Positions 24,889 through 33,348 are shown, numbered from the stretch's first letter. The stretch: DNA of 37,986 nucleotides from a virus (IMGVR_UViG_3300027861_000081:1-37986), one strand, 5' to 3'. Numbers and translations: made by a program. Notes: generated by a model not told the origin, from the sequence alone.

Positions 24889-27800
24889 ATGGAAAAATTA
24901 TTCAACGCGCTTTCTGAGCAAGGCAAATATACTAAATCTTTTGAAGATTTTCAAACACAGTTTGGATCAGCAGAAGGGCAAGAAAAATTATATGGTGCAT
25001 TAAAAGAATCCGGAGATTACACAAAGTCTTTTGATAATTTTAGTAATCAATTTTTTATTGCAGAACCAGTAAAGACAAACGACTCTGCAAGTGCGGATCC
25101 AGCTGTGGAGTCGGTAAACGTAGATATGGGATCCAACTTGGAAAATGGTTCTTCGGAATTACCAAATGAAAAGAACACTTGGTTAGAAAACTTTTTTGGA
25201 GAAGAAGAAGACGCTGAAGACAAACTTTTTGGCGCTGTAGATTTTGTTAGTGATCTATGGAGATCAGGTAAAGGTGGATGGGCTGTTGGTGCAAGTGTAG
25301 ATGAATCTTTTGATCTATTTAAATCAGAGGGAGGAATGTCTGAAGAAGATGCTGCTGCTCTGGTTGAAGCAGGAAGAAACGTTGAAAGCTACGGTTCTAC
25401 TAATGAGCAAATTGCAGCTTCCAATAAAATGAAAAAACTACAGGAAGAAGGTTATTCTGGCGTTGGAGCTTTTATTACTGCGTATTGGGAGAATCCTAGT
25501 GCTTTAGCTAGTACCATGGCTAGTTCCCTAGCTATGATGGCTTCCAGTTTTTTCGATAGCGAAGAGGTTAGATATAGTGCCGCTGCAGGTTCAGGCGCAG
25601 GAGCTGCTACAGGGGCGGCTGGAGGAGCTGGTGTAGGAGCCGTGTTTGGTGGAATAGGAGCTGTTCCAGGGGCTATAATAGGAGCAAAACTAGGTGCAGT
25701 CAGTGGAGCTATGAGTGGAATTACAGCGGCTATGGAAACGGGGCTTACCACAGCTCAGCTACTGGAAGAGCAAGCTATATCTACAGGTTTAGATTGGGGA
25801 GTAATGACTGACAAGCAAAGAATTAATTTTGTTATGAGTCTTACAAAAAATAAAGATCAGTTTGACGACTTAAAAAACAAAGCTTTAGCTAGAGGTTTAA
25901 CGATTGGAGGAGTCGATTTTGTTGTTAATATGGCTACTTTTGGTGTTGGTAAGCTCGTATCAGGCAGAATAGCTGGATCAGCTGCAAGCGCTTTAACAAA
26001 ACCAGCAACAGGCTTAGCTGCTGGAGCAACAGAATCTATTGGATCTGGTGTAGGGGAGTATTTAGGGCAAAAAGCTGCTGGCCAAGAATTTAATTTTGAA
26101 GAAATTGCTTTAGAAGCTCTTGCAGATAAGCAAGCTACTGTTATTTCTGCTGTCAAAAACATAAGAAAAGGTAATCCATCATACAAGCTTAACGGCGAGA
26201 AAATGAATGGTAAACAATTTTCAGAAGCATTAAAAATAATGGACGATGTCGCTATTGTAAAGGCCGACATTAAAATTGAAGACTCTCCTTCAGTGCAAAA
26301 AATAGTTGATAATAGAAGAGGCAATATAGCCGCTGATCAAAGGGTTGATAGCAGAATAAGCGATGTAGCAGATAGAGCTGAAGCTATTAGACTGACTAAA
26401 GAAAAAAATAAATTAGAAGGTAACAAAGAGGGCAATAAAACAAAGCTAGCTCAAATAAATGGGGAGCTGGAAGTTATTAGTGATAAATATGCAGATTCTG
26501 AAGTTGATGCTACGATTCAAGAAAGACAAGACGCGGTTGCTCAAGCAGCTGATACTAAGTTTGAAACAGAATTTAATAAAAACTACAAAGCTCTTAAAGA
26601 CAAGCAAAAAGAAACTGGCGTTGAACCTGTTATATTTGAAGATGACAATTTATTCGCTGAAACAGCAGCTAAGGATCTTAACGTTACCAAAGAGTACATA
26701 CTTAAAGAAGCACCTGAGGGTGTTTTTGTAGGTGGAGGAAAAGTATATATAAATAAAAATCAAGCTAAAAGAAGTATAAATATAGCCACTGGTAATATTG
26801 GAGCAATATCTGTAGCAAGCCACGAAGTATTGCACCCTATATTTAATGCTTTAATAGGAGGAGCTAAAGCGCAAGGTCAATTTGTTAATCAGTTTAAAAA
26901 ACAAATGACCAGTAAGCAAAGAGCTTATGTTAATAAAAGGTTAAAGTCAGCATATAAAGATCAGCCTGGAGCTGAAGCTATAGAGCTTATGAATATCTTT
27001 TCTGATGGCATAATTAAAAATGAAATTAATTACGATCAAACAACATTTGAAAAGCTAGGAAGCACTATAGTTGATTTCTTTAGATCACAATTAGGGTTAA
27101 CTACAAATGAAATATCTTTTGATGACGGTAGAAGTGTGTTTAACTTTCTTAAAGAATACAATACTAGCATAAAAGCAGGTAAATTAAGCGACAAAGCAAT
27201 ATCCGCTATTAAAGCTGCCGAAACAAAAAATAAAACCACTGTAGCAAAAGCAGGAATTTTACAAGAAGAGCAGTTTTCTAAAACAATAGCAGAAGCAGAA
27301 GCGGCTTTGCAAGAAGCACAGGACGCAGATCCAAATGACCCTAGGTACTTTGACAACTTAGACAAAGCTGAAGCTGCACTAGATGCAGCGGAAGAGGCCG
27401 CTAAAAATCCCCAAGCGCCTGCTCCTAAAGTTAAAACAGAAGACAAGCCTAAGCCTAAGCCAAAAGTAAATAGACCTGAAAAGCCTACCAGAACTACTGA
27501 TTTAAGCCCTAGAGATCCAAAGTCTAAAAAGATCATGGACACTTACAACGAAGGTATGGAGGGCGTCGAAAGAACGGAGTACAAATCAAACAAACCACTA
27601 CCAGCTTCTTTAGAAAGAAAGTTGGTGCCGTTATTTGAAGGGTACATAAATACTATTGTTCAACAAAAGTTTAAGCAATTTGCAACAGAGGCTTTAGAAT
27701 TTCAAGATGCTTTATCTATACTAAGAGCTGAGGTGATTAGCGCTTTACGTACTTATAATCCTTCTAAAAATAAAGATTTAGCTGGTTATGTAAAAAAGAT

Positions 27801-30800
27801 AGTACAAACTAGGCAGTCTTTAATGTTTAAGGAAGCTAATACTGAATTTACATCTAATTTAGACGACGCTAAAGGCGTTACAAACACTACCGATGTTCAA
27901 ACTATAGATAGAAGCGGCACTGTAGAAAGAGGGCAAGCTACATTTGAGGAACTTGACATTGTTGATGATACTTTAATTAAAGACATTAAATCTGATTTAG
28001 AAAAAGAGATTAGGGCTAGAGTACAAAAAGGAACGTTATCAGAAACGGTTGCTGTAAAAAAAGGTCGCGAAACATATTTAGTTACATGGCTTGAGGATTA
28101 TGTAAACAAGCAACTGTTTAAGAAATTATCTAAAAGGTTAGGGGCGATAGGAGAAAAGAATGGCCAAACATTTATCCCTGGAGCTTATATAGACTTTCTA
28201 AACGATCCAAAAACTTTTGATATAATAACTAAAGCTTTGCCGATTAAAAGCATTAAGAAGAGCTATAATAAGTTATTTCCTACTGAAAGAGTTGGCAGAG
28301 AATTAACAGCAGAAGGCAATCCTATATTCAGAATTAAAAAGATTGATAAAAAAGCTTTTTTAACTTATTTTGTTGAAGGCAAAAAGTCTACTATATTAGA
28401 AAGACAAAAGCAATTATTTAGAGAAATACTTGAGCCATTGGCTAAACAAATTGTTGCTGATTATGCAACGCCTGAAAATATAGCAGCTCTTAAACCAATT
28501 CAAGCATTAGCTCCAGCGGAATCTATAGATGTAGTTGAAAATATAGTTATTGATGCACAGCTTAATAATTTAGAATCTAAATTAGATAGATACAAAGGCG
28601 AACAAGCTGGGTTTGATATTATACAATTTTCTAAAGAAGCAACAGGTAAATTTGACAGAAAAGAAATTACATCTGTTAAAGTTAGAAAAGCTTTAAATTT
28701 AAACGAACATTCAGAAGAATTTTTATCTTTACCGGAAAGCTTACAAATGGCTACTAATTGGGTTAGAGAAAGTTTACAATTAAAAGGGGCGACAATAGGA
28801 GGGTTAATATACGAGATATTGACGATAGGCCGAGTAGACGCTAATGCTAAAGATTTAAACCTTAATATTAAAGTAAAAACTTTAAAAGGAGAGGTTGATT
28901 TTGATAGCAACAGACCGGATATACAATTAAGTATAAAAAAAGACGGGCAAACTAAAGATATTAATTACGAGCTTAAACAAAGCGCTATTGCAAGGTGTGG
29001 CCAAACAACTTTAAGAGCCGATTTTAATAATGACGAAGTATTTTCTGTTTCAAGCAAAAGAAAAAATATCGCAGGAGACAAAGTTAAAATGAATTTTGCT
29101 GACATGCCCACTGGTCGGCAACTTAAGTTAAGCCTAAAAAGTGTTCAAAAAGATCTTAGACAAATATTAGATATAATAAATAAAATTGACGGTTCAAATA
29201 TAAATACTATACCAATGGGTGGGACCATGAGTATAGAAGCTGTTAACGCTGTTAAAAAATCTGAAGCATATAAAAGAATAGCAAAAGTTGAAACAGGCGC
29301 TGACGGACAAACAGTCTCCAATCATTACAACGCAAAAGATACTCATCTTTTTCAAATAGGAGGCATAGGTACTTTATTAATGGGGCCAGACATATATGGT
29401 CTTAATAATAATGATTTAACTCCTGTTCAAAATTTAACTGATGTTAAATTTAAAGGCAACTTACGAATTAAATTTAATTATAGATATAAAAATAAAAAAA
29501 GGATTGGAGCCTCTATTAGTTTAATATCAGAGCCTATAATAGCAAATCCAAAAAATTTAAGTAAGTCACCTATAAATTTAGACACAAAACAAGGTACAGC
29601 TGCGCTATATGATAGATTACAATTTTCTAAAACTGCCCAACCTAGTTTAACGCAATTTAGCAAAACAGTAAACAAAGCTAAAGCAATGATAAACCGTCCT
29701 AACGCACCTGTTAAAGGTATCAGCGTTTGGGATTTTGATGACACTCTAGCTACAACTAAAAGTAATGTTTTATATACATTGCCAGATGGTACAAAGGGAA
29801 AGATTAACGCAACTGAGTTTGCATTACAAGCTGATAACCTTGAAAAACAAGGCGCTGAATTTGATTTTAGTGAATTTAGTAAAGTAATGAAAGGAGCAAA
29901 AGGTCCTATGTTTGACAAGGCCATTGCAAGAAATAAGAAGTTCGGCAATAGCAATGTTTATATTTTGACCGCTAGGCCAGCAGATTCAAAATATGCTATA
30001 CACGAGTTTTTAAAAGGTATTGGCTTAGATATTAAATTAGAAAATATATTTGGATTAGGTGATGGTACGGCTATTGCTAAAGCTAAATGGGTTATTGGAA
30101 AAGTTGCCGAAGGGTATAATGACTTTTACTTTGCAGATGACGCATACAAAAATGTTAAAGCAGTACAGGAAGTATTAGAGCAGGCGGATGTTAAATCAAA
30201 AGTTCACCAAGCTAAAGTGCAATTTTCTAAAAATCTTAATAAAGACTTTAATAATATAATACAAGACGCTACTGGTATTGAGGCAGCAAAAGATATATCT
30301 ACTGCTAAATCTAAAATATTAGCTAAAAAGAAAGGGAGGTTTAAATTCTTTATTCCGCCTTCTGCTGATGATTTCGCTGGATTGCTATATAAGTTAACAG
30401 GTAAAGGTACTAAAGGTGAACAGCAACAAGCATGGTTTAAGCAAGCTTTATTTGACCCCTTTGCAAGAGGAATGCGCGAATTTGAAAGCTATAAGCAAAA
30501 TGTTACCGCAATTGTAAACCAATTAAAGAAAGATATTAAAAACGTTCCTGCTAAATTAAAGAAAGTAAACGAAACAGGATTTACTAATGAAAATGCAGTA
30601 CGGGTTTATCTTTGGGATAAAAACGGGTTTAAAATTGATGGATTAAATAAGGAAGATATTCAAGAGCTGATAAGCATAGTAGAGAATGATAAAAATTTAT
30701 TAGATTTCGCAGATCAAATGGATGCAGTTTTAAATGGTTATCCAGAGCCACAAAATGATTGGCTAGCTGGAACTATAACAACTGATGCTATTAATATGAT

Positions 30801-32229
30801 TAATACTTCTAAGCGAGCTGAATTTCTTCAAGAATGGCAAACAAATGCTGACGCTATATTTTCAAAAGAAAACTTAAATAAACTTAGAGCTGCATTTGGT
30901 GAAAATTATGTAGAGGCATTGCAAGACATGCTTTACAGGATGAAGACTGGCCGTAATAGACCATCTGGCGCAAATAAGTTAACTAATCAGTTTATGAACT
31001 GGGTTAATGATTCTGTAGGTACAATAATGTTCTTTAATACAAGATCAGCATTGCTACAAACATTGTCTACTGTAAACTTTATAAACTGGGGAGATAATAA
31101 CCCTATAGCCGCTGCAAAAGCATTTTCTAATCAAAAACAATTTTGGAGTGATTTCGCTATGTTATTTAATTCTGATTTCTTAAAGCAAAGAAGATCTGGT
31201 CTAAAGAATGATGTTAACGCAGATGATATTGCAAACGCAGCAGAAACAGCCACTAACAAAACAAAAGCAGTTTTATCTTCGTTACTTAAGGTGGGATTCT
31301 TACCGACTCAAATAGCGGATAGCTTTGCTATTGCACTAGGAGGAGCCTCGTTTGTTAGGAATAGAATTAATAAATATGTATCAGAGGGGCTAACAAAACA
31401 AGCCGCTGAAGAGCAAGCGTTTTTAGACTTTCAAGAAATAGCAGAAGAAACGCAGCAGTCATCAAGGCCTGACAGAATATCACAACAACAGGCAAGCCCA
31501 TTAGGGCGTATTATATTGGCTTTTGCAAACACACCTATGCAATACATGCGTTTAACCAAAAAGGCCTTCTTAGATCTTAAAAACGGACGTGGCGATGCAA
31601 AAACTAATATAACTAAGATAGCGTATTATATGGCTGTGCAAAACATTATATTCTCTAGTTTACAAGCCGCATTATTTGCAAGTTTGTTTGAAGATGATGA
31701 TGAAGAATTAAACAATAAACAAATTAGAGTAGCAAACTCTATGCTTGATTCTATATTAAGAGGTGTTGGTATATACGGGGCTATTGGTTCTACATTAAAA
31801 AATATAATTATAGAAATTAAAAGGCAGTCTGAAAAAGATAGACCTGATTATACGGTAGCAGCTCAGCGTGCATTAAGCATATCGCCTCCAATCGATTCTA
31901 AGATGCGTAAATTAATGGGTGCAGCGCGAACTTTTAGTTATAAAACAACCCGTGAAAAAATGGTTGGATATGGGTTAGATAACCCAGCATATTATGCAGC
32001 GGGGCAAGTTGTTTCTGCTACTACAAATATACCTCTTGATAGAGCAATACGTAAAGCAGATAACATTAGAGTAGCAATGGATAATGACACTAAGTACTGG
32101 CAATCAGTAGCATTAATGTTAGGTTATAGCCAATGGGATGTAGGTTTAGTTGAAACATCTAAAAATAAAAAGAATAAAACAGGTTTTGGTAAAACAACAT
32201 CTTGGAAAAAAAGTGAATGGAAAAAATAA
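24889..32229 (+). CDS. Giant multidomain internal virion protein (polyvalent-type): zincin, sigma-like, nuclease-like, HAD, membrane C-terminus
   Basis: The 2446-residue product appears in order: two short repeats (4-25 and 36-57, KYTKSFEDF and DYTKSFDNF); a glycine-zipper hydrophobic region (~231-284); a zincin with H645-E-V-L-H649 and a possible third ligand E696 or E699; a helical, Pro/Lys-rich linker (~800-900); a segment resembling sigma-factor region 2 (~905-985); a candidate PD-(D/E)XK nuclease (D1344, E1361-L-K1363); a HAD phosphatase (D1615-F-D1617, ILTARP at 1692, FADDAY at 1748); and a long helical C-terminus with LAFANTPMQYMRLTKKAF and a membrane-like MAVQNIIFSSLQAALFASLF, recalling the LPD38-type domain. 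QFSK occurs at 795, 1246, 1578, 1589 and 1778, near domain borders. Such chains match the polyvalent proteins thought to be injected with phage DNA. Only the zincin and HAD motifs are strong; the rest is pattern inference. Confidence 0.8.
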   Translation: MEKLFNALSEQGKYTKSFEDFQTQFGSAEGQEKLYGALKESGDYTKSFDNFSNQFFIAEPVKTNDSASADPAVESVNVDMGSNLENGSSELPNEKNTWLENFFGEEEDAEDKLFGAVDFVSDLWRSGKGGWAVGASVDESFDLFKSEGGMSEEDAAALVEAGRNVESYGSTNEQIAASNKMKKLQEEGYSGVGAFITAYWENPSALASTMASSLAMMASSFFDSEEVRYSAAAGSGAGAATGAAGGAGVGAVFGGIGAVPGAIIGAKLGAVSGAMSGITAAMETGLTTAQLLEEQAISTGLDWGVMTDKQRINFVMSLTKNKDQFDDLKNKALARGLTIGGVDFVVNMATFGVGKLVSGRIAGSAASALTKPATGLAAGATESIGSGVGEYLGQKAAGQEFNFEEIALEALADKQATVISAVKNIRKGNPSYKLNGEKMNGKQFSEALKIMDDVAIVKADIKIEDSPSVQKIVDNRRGNIAADQRVDSRISDVADRAEAIRLTKEKNKLEGNKEGNKTKLAQINGELEVISDKYADSEVDATIQERQDAVAQAADTKFETEFNKNYKALKDKQKETGVEPVIFEDDNLFAETAAKDLNVTKEYILKEAPEGVFVGGGKVYINKNQAKRSINIATGNIGAISVASHEVLHPIFNALIGGAKAQGQFVNQFKKQMTSKQRAYVNKRLKSAYKDQPGAEAIELMNIFSDGIIKNEINYDQTTFEKLGSTIVDFFRSQLGLTTNEISFDDGRSVFNFLKEYNTSIKAGKLSDKAISAIKAAETKNKTTVAKAGILQEEQFSKTIAEAEAALQEAQDADPNDPRYFDNLDKAEAALDAAEEAAKNPQAPAPKVKTEDKPKPKPKVNRPEKPTRTTDLSPRDPKSKKIMDTYNEGMEGVERTEYKSNKPLPASLERKLVPLFEGYINTIVQQKFKQFATEALEFQDALSILRAEVISALRTYNPSKNKDLAGYVKKIVQTRQSLMFKEANTEFTSNLDDAKGVTNTTDVQTIDRSGTVERGQATFEELDIVDDTLIKDIKSDLEKEIRARVQKGTLSETVAVKKGRETYLVTWLEDYVNKQLFKKLSKRLGAIGEKNGQTFIPGAYIDFLNDPKTFDIITKALPIKSIKKSYNKLFPTERVGRELTAEGNPIFRIKKIDKKAFLTYFVEGKKSTILERQKQLFREILEPLAKQIVADYATPENIAALKPIQALAPAESIDVVENIVIDAQLNNLESKLDRYKGEQAGFDIIQFSKEATGKFDRKEITSVKVRKALNLNEHSEEFLSLPESLQMATNWVRESLQLKGATIGGLIYEILTIGRVDANAKDLNLNIKVKTLKGEVDFDSNRPDIQLSIKKDGQTKDINYELKQSAIARCGQTTLRADFNNDEVFSVSSKRKNIAGDKVKMNFADMPTGRQLKLSLKSVQKDLRQILDIINKIDGSNINTIPMGGTMSIEAVNAVKKSEAYKRIAKVETGADGQTVSNHYNAKDTHLFQIGGIGTLLMGPDIYGLNNNDLTPVQNLTDVKFKGNLRIKFNYRYKNKKRIGASISLISEPIIANPKNLSKSPINLDTKQGTAALYDRLQFSKTAQPSLTQFSKTVNKAKAMINRPNAPVKGISVWDFDDTLATTKSNVLYTLPDGTKGKINATEFALQADNLEKQGAEFDFSEFSKVMKGAKGPMFDKAIARNKKFGNSNVYILTARPADSKYAIHEFLKGIGLDIKLENIFGLGDGTAIAKAKWVIGKVAEGYNDFYFADDAYKNVKAVQEVLEQADVKSKVHQAKVQFSKNLNKDFNNIIQDATGIEAAKDISTAKSKILAKKKGRFKFFIPPSADDFAGLLYKLTGKGTKGEQQQAWFKQALFDPFARGMREFESYKQNVTAIVNQLKKDIKNVPAKLKKVNETGFTNENAVRVYLWDKNGFKIDGLNKEDIQELISIVENDKNLLDFADQMDAVLNGYPEPQNDWLAGTITTDAINMINTSKRAEFLQEWQTNADAIFSKENLNKLRAAFGENYVEALQDMLYRMKTGRNRPSGANKLTNQFMNWVNDSVGTIMFFNTRSALLQTLSTVNFINWGDNNPIAAAKAFSNQKQFWSDFAMLFNSDFLKQRRSGLKNDVNADDIANAAETATNKTKAVLSSLLKVGFLPTQIADSFAIALGGASFVRNRINKYVSEGLTKQAAEEQAFLDFQEIAEETQQSSRPDRISQQQASPLGRIILAFANTPMQYMRLTKKAFLDLKNGRGDAKTNITKIAYYMAVQNIIFSSLQAALFASLFEDDDEELNNKQIRVANSMLDSILRGVGIYGAIGSTLKNIIIEIKRQSEKDRPDYTVAAQRALSISPPIDSKMRKLMGAARTFSYKTTREKMVGYGLDNPAYYAAGQVVSATTNIPLDRAIRKADNIRVAMDNDTKYWQSVALMLGYSQWDVGLVETSKNKKNKTGFGKTTSWKKSEWKK
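27271..30231 (+). repeat. Five QFSK tetrapeptides inside the giant protein
   Basis: QFSK is encoded at 27271, 28624, 29620, 29653 and 30220 (residues 795, 1246, 1578, 1589, 1778). Ser is coded by TCT in four and AGC in one, so conservation is at protein level rather than from a recent DNA repeat. The sites separate the zincin, sigma-like, nuclease-like, HAD and membrane regions. Two other FSK triplets lack the Gln and lie inside domains. Confidence 0.7.
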
Positions 32230-32233
32230 ATAT

Positions 32234-32584
32234 ATGAAACCTATAACAGCAAGAGTAAAAGAAAAGGGCGGAGCGGTAACATATCCATGCAATCAAGAGG
32301 TAACAATGAATGCTGACGGTAGTGGTGGCCCAATATCTATTGCTAAATTTAAAAAACATAATATGTTTAGTAAAAGCGGCAAGGTTGAGGTTGCAGAAAC
32401 TAAAAAAGAGCACTTAGCATTACAAAAACAAGGTTACGGTCATGAATCACCTGCTAAGAAAAAAGATGCTTGCTACACGAAAGTAAAAAGCCGTTATAAA
32501 AAATGGCCTTCAGCTTATGCTAGCGGTGCATTAGTTAAATGTAGAAAAGTTGGGGCTGCTAACTGGGGAAATAAATCTAAATAG
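32234..32584 (+). CDS. Small basic phage protein with DUF5872-like C-terminus
   Basis: I use ATG 32234 (MKPITARVKEKGGAVTYPCN) because it follows the giant gene's stop by 4 bases; an earlier in-frame ATG would overlap that gene by 80 bases. The 116-residue product is basic. ESPAKKKDACYTKVKSRYKK contains the SPAK element of the small proteins at the window start. The ending WPSAYASGALVKCRKVGAAN is a signature I recall from DUF5872-type proteins of phages and giant viruses, with paired Cys residues. The function of that family is not known to me. Basic charge and its place among late genes suggest a nucleic-acid-binding or virion protein. Confidence 0.78.
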   Translation: MKPITARVKEKGGAVTYPCNQEVTMNADGSGGPISIAKFKKHNMFSKSGKVEVAETKKEHLALQKQGYGHESPAKKKDACYTKVKSRYKKWPSAYASGALVKCRKVGAANWGNKSK

Positions 32585-32585
32585 C

Positions 32586-32813
32586 ATGGCATTTAAAATG
32601 AAACCATCACCATTTAAAAACCTCAAACGTTGGTTTGAAGAAGAATGGGAAACACCAAGTGGCGAAAAGGACTATAGCAAAGGCGAAAATACCTTTAGAC
32701 CAACCAAAAAAATTAGCAGTAAAACACCAAAAACCTGGAGTGAAGTTACCCCTGAATCCGAAAGAAAAGCCCAAAGAGAAAAAAACACTAAAGGTAGAGT
32801 CACTAAATATTAA
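32586..32813 (+). CDS. Small basic late protein with FKMKPSPFK motif (75 aa)
   Basis: Start ATG 32586 gives MAFKMKPSPFKNLKRWFEEE, beginning one base after the previous stop. An in-frame ATG at 32550 would overlap the previous gene and break this motif's terminal position. The protein continues with WETPSGEKDYSKGENTFRP and ends TPESERKAQREKNTKGRVTK. It has no hydrophobic core long enough for a membrane segment and is probably largely disordered. The N-terminal motif combines the KMK and SPFK elements of the small proteins at positions 1-1872, linking both ends of the late block. Function unknown. Confidence 0.78.
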   Translation: MAFKMKPSPFKNLKRWFEEEWETPSGEKDYSKGENTFRPTKKISSKTPKTWSEVTPESERKAQREKNTKGRVTKY

Positions 32814-32818
32814 TAAAA

Positions 32819-32974
32819 ATGAGCTTGAATGAATTTAAACTTTATATTATAAACGGTAGTACGCTAGGAGTAACTACTTTTACACAAATAGAGGACGGTT
32901 TAAAAATAATGCTTTTATTGGTTACTATAGGATATACTATAGCAAAATGGAAAGATATTAAAAAAGAAAAATAA
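32819..32974 (+). CDS. Tiny single-span membrane protein, possible second holin/antiholin (51 aa)
   Basis: ATG at 32819 opens a 51-residue frame: MSLNEFKLYIINGSTLGVTT, then FTQIEDGLK, then one membrane segment (IMLLLVTIGYTIA) and a basic end (KWKDIKKEK). TAA at 32972-32974 shares its last base with the endolysin start, so the two are probably translationally coupled. Similar tiny EFKLY-start, single-span proteins lie beside lysis genes in other marine phages. Possible roles are accessory holin, antiholin or pinholin; sequence does not decide. The main holin candidate is far away at 1872. Confidence 0.75.
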   Translation: MSLNEFKLYIINGSTLGVTTFTQIEDGLKIMLLLVTIGYTIAKWKDIKKEK

Positions 32975-33348
32975 TGTTTAAATATTTTGAATACGAGCAT
33001 TTTGATTCGCCAGACGTACAAGGTAGTGGGCAAATGATGGATTTAAAGATTATTCAAATGCTAGATAAAGCTAGAGCTATATATGGTAAGCCTATATATA
33101 TAACTAGTGGTTATAGAACTGAAGCACATAACGAAAAAGTAGGCGGAGTTTTAGGTTCTTCCCATTTAAAAGGTTTAGCAGCTGATGTATCTGATAATCC
33201 ACGTGGAACTAAAATAGATAGCCGTAATAGGTTCTTAATGCTACAAGCATTGTTTGCTGTAGGTTTTGATAGAATAGGTGTAGGAAACGGCTTTATACAC
33301 GTGGATATAGATACGTCAAAAAAACCAGATGTAGTCTGGACATATTAA
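32974..33348 (+). CDS. Endolysin, M15A-type peptidase (D,D-carboxypeptidase/endopeptidase fold)
   Basis: This 124-residue protein matches the peptidase M15A pattern. SGYRT (45-49), SSHLKGLAADVS with H64 and D71, and HVDID with H109 provide the zinc ligands (H64, D71, H109) and the typical Arg. Such enzymes cut peptide cross-links in peptidoglycan. The length suits a single catalytic domain without a cell-wall-binding module, as usual for phages of Gram-negative hosts. There is no signal peptide, so export needs a holin. The gene is the last one on the + strand, coupled to the tiny membrane protein before it (TAATG), and is followed at once by the terminator hairpin. Confidence 0.88.
   Translation: MFKYFEYEHFDSPDVQGSGQMMDLKIIQMLDKARAIYGKPIYITSGYRTEAHNEKVGGVLGSSHLKGLAADVSDNPRGTKIDSRNRFLMLQALFAVGFDRIGVGNGFIHVDIDTSKKPDVVWTY

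Noticed and set aside
25452-25751. 99-residue Pro/Ala-rich minus-strand frame
   Set aside because: It is the complement of the glycine-zipper codons and has no independent support.
27036-27542. 168-residue minus-strand frame, Ser/Ala/Leu-rich
   Set aside because: It is antisense to the Lys/Ala/Glu-rich linker of the giant protein, which explains its composition.
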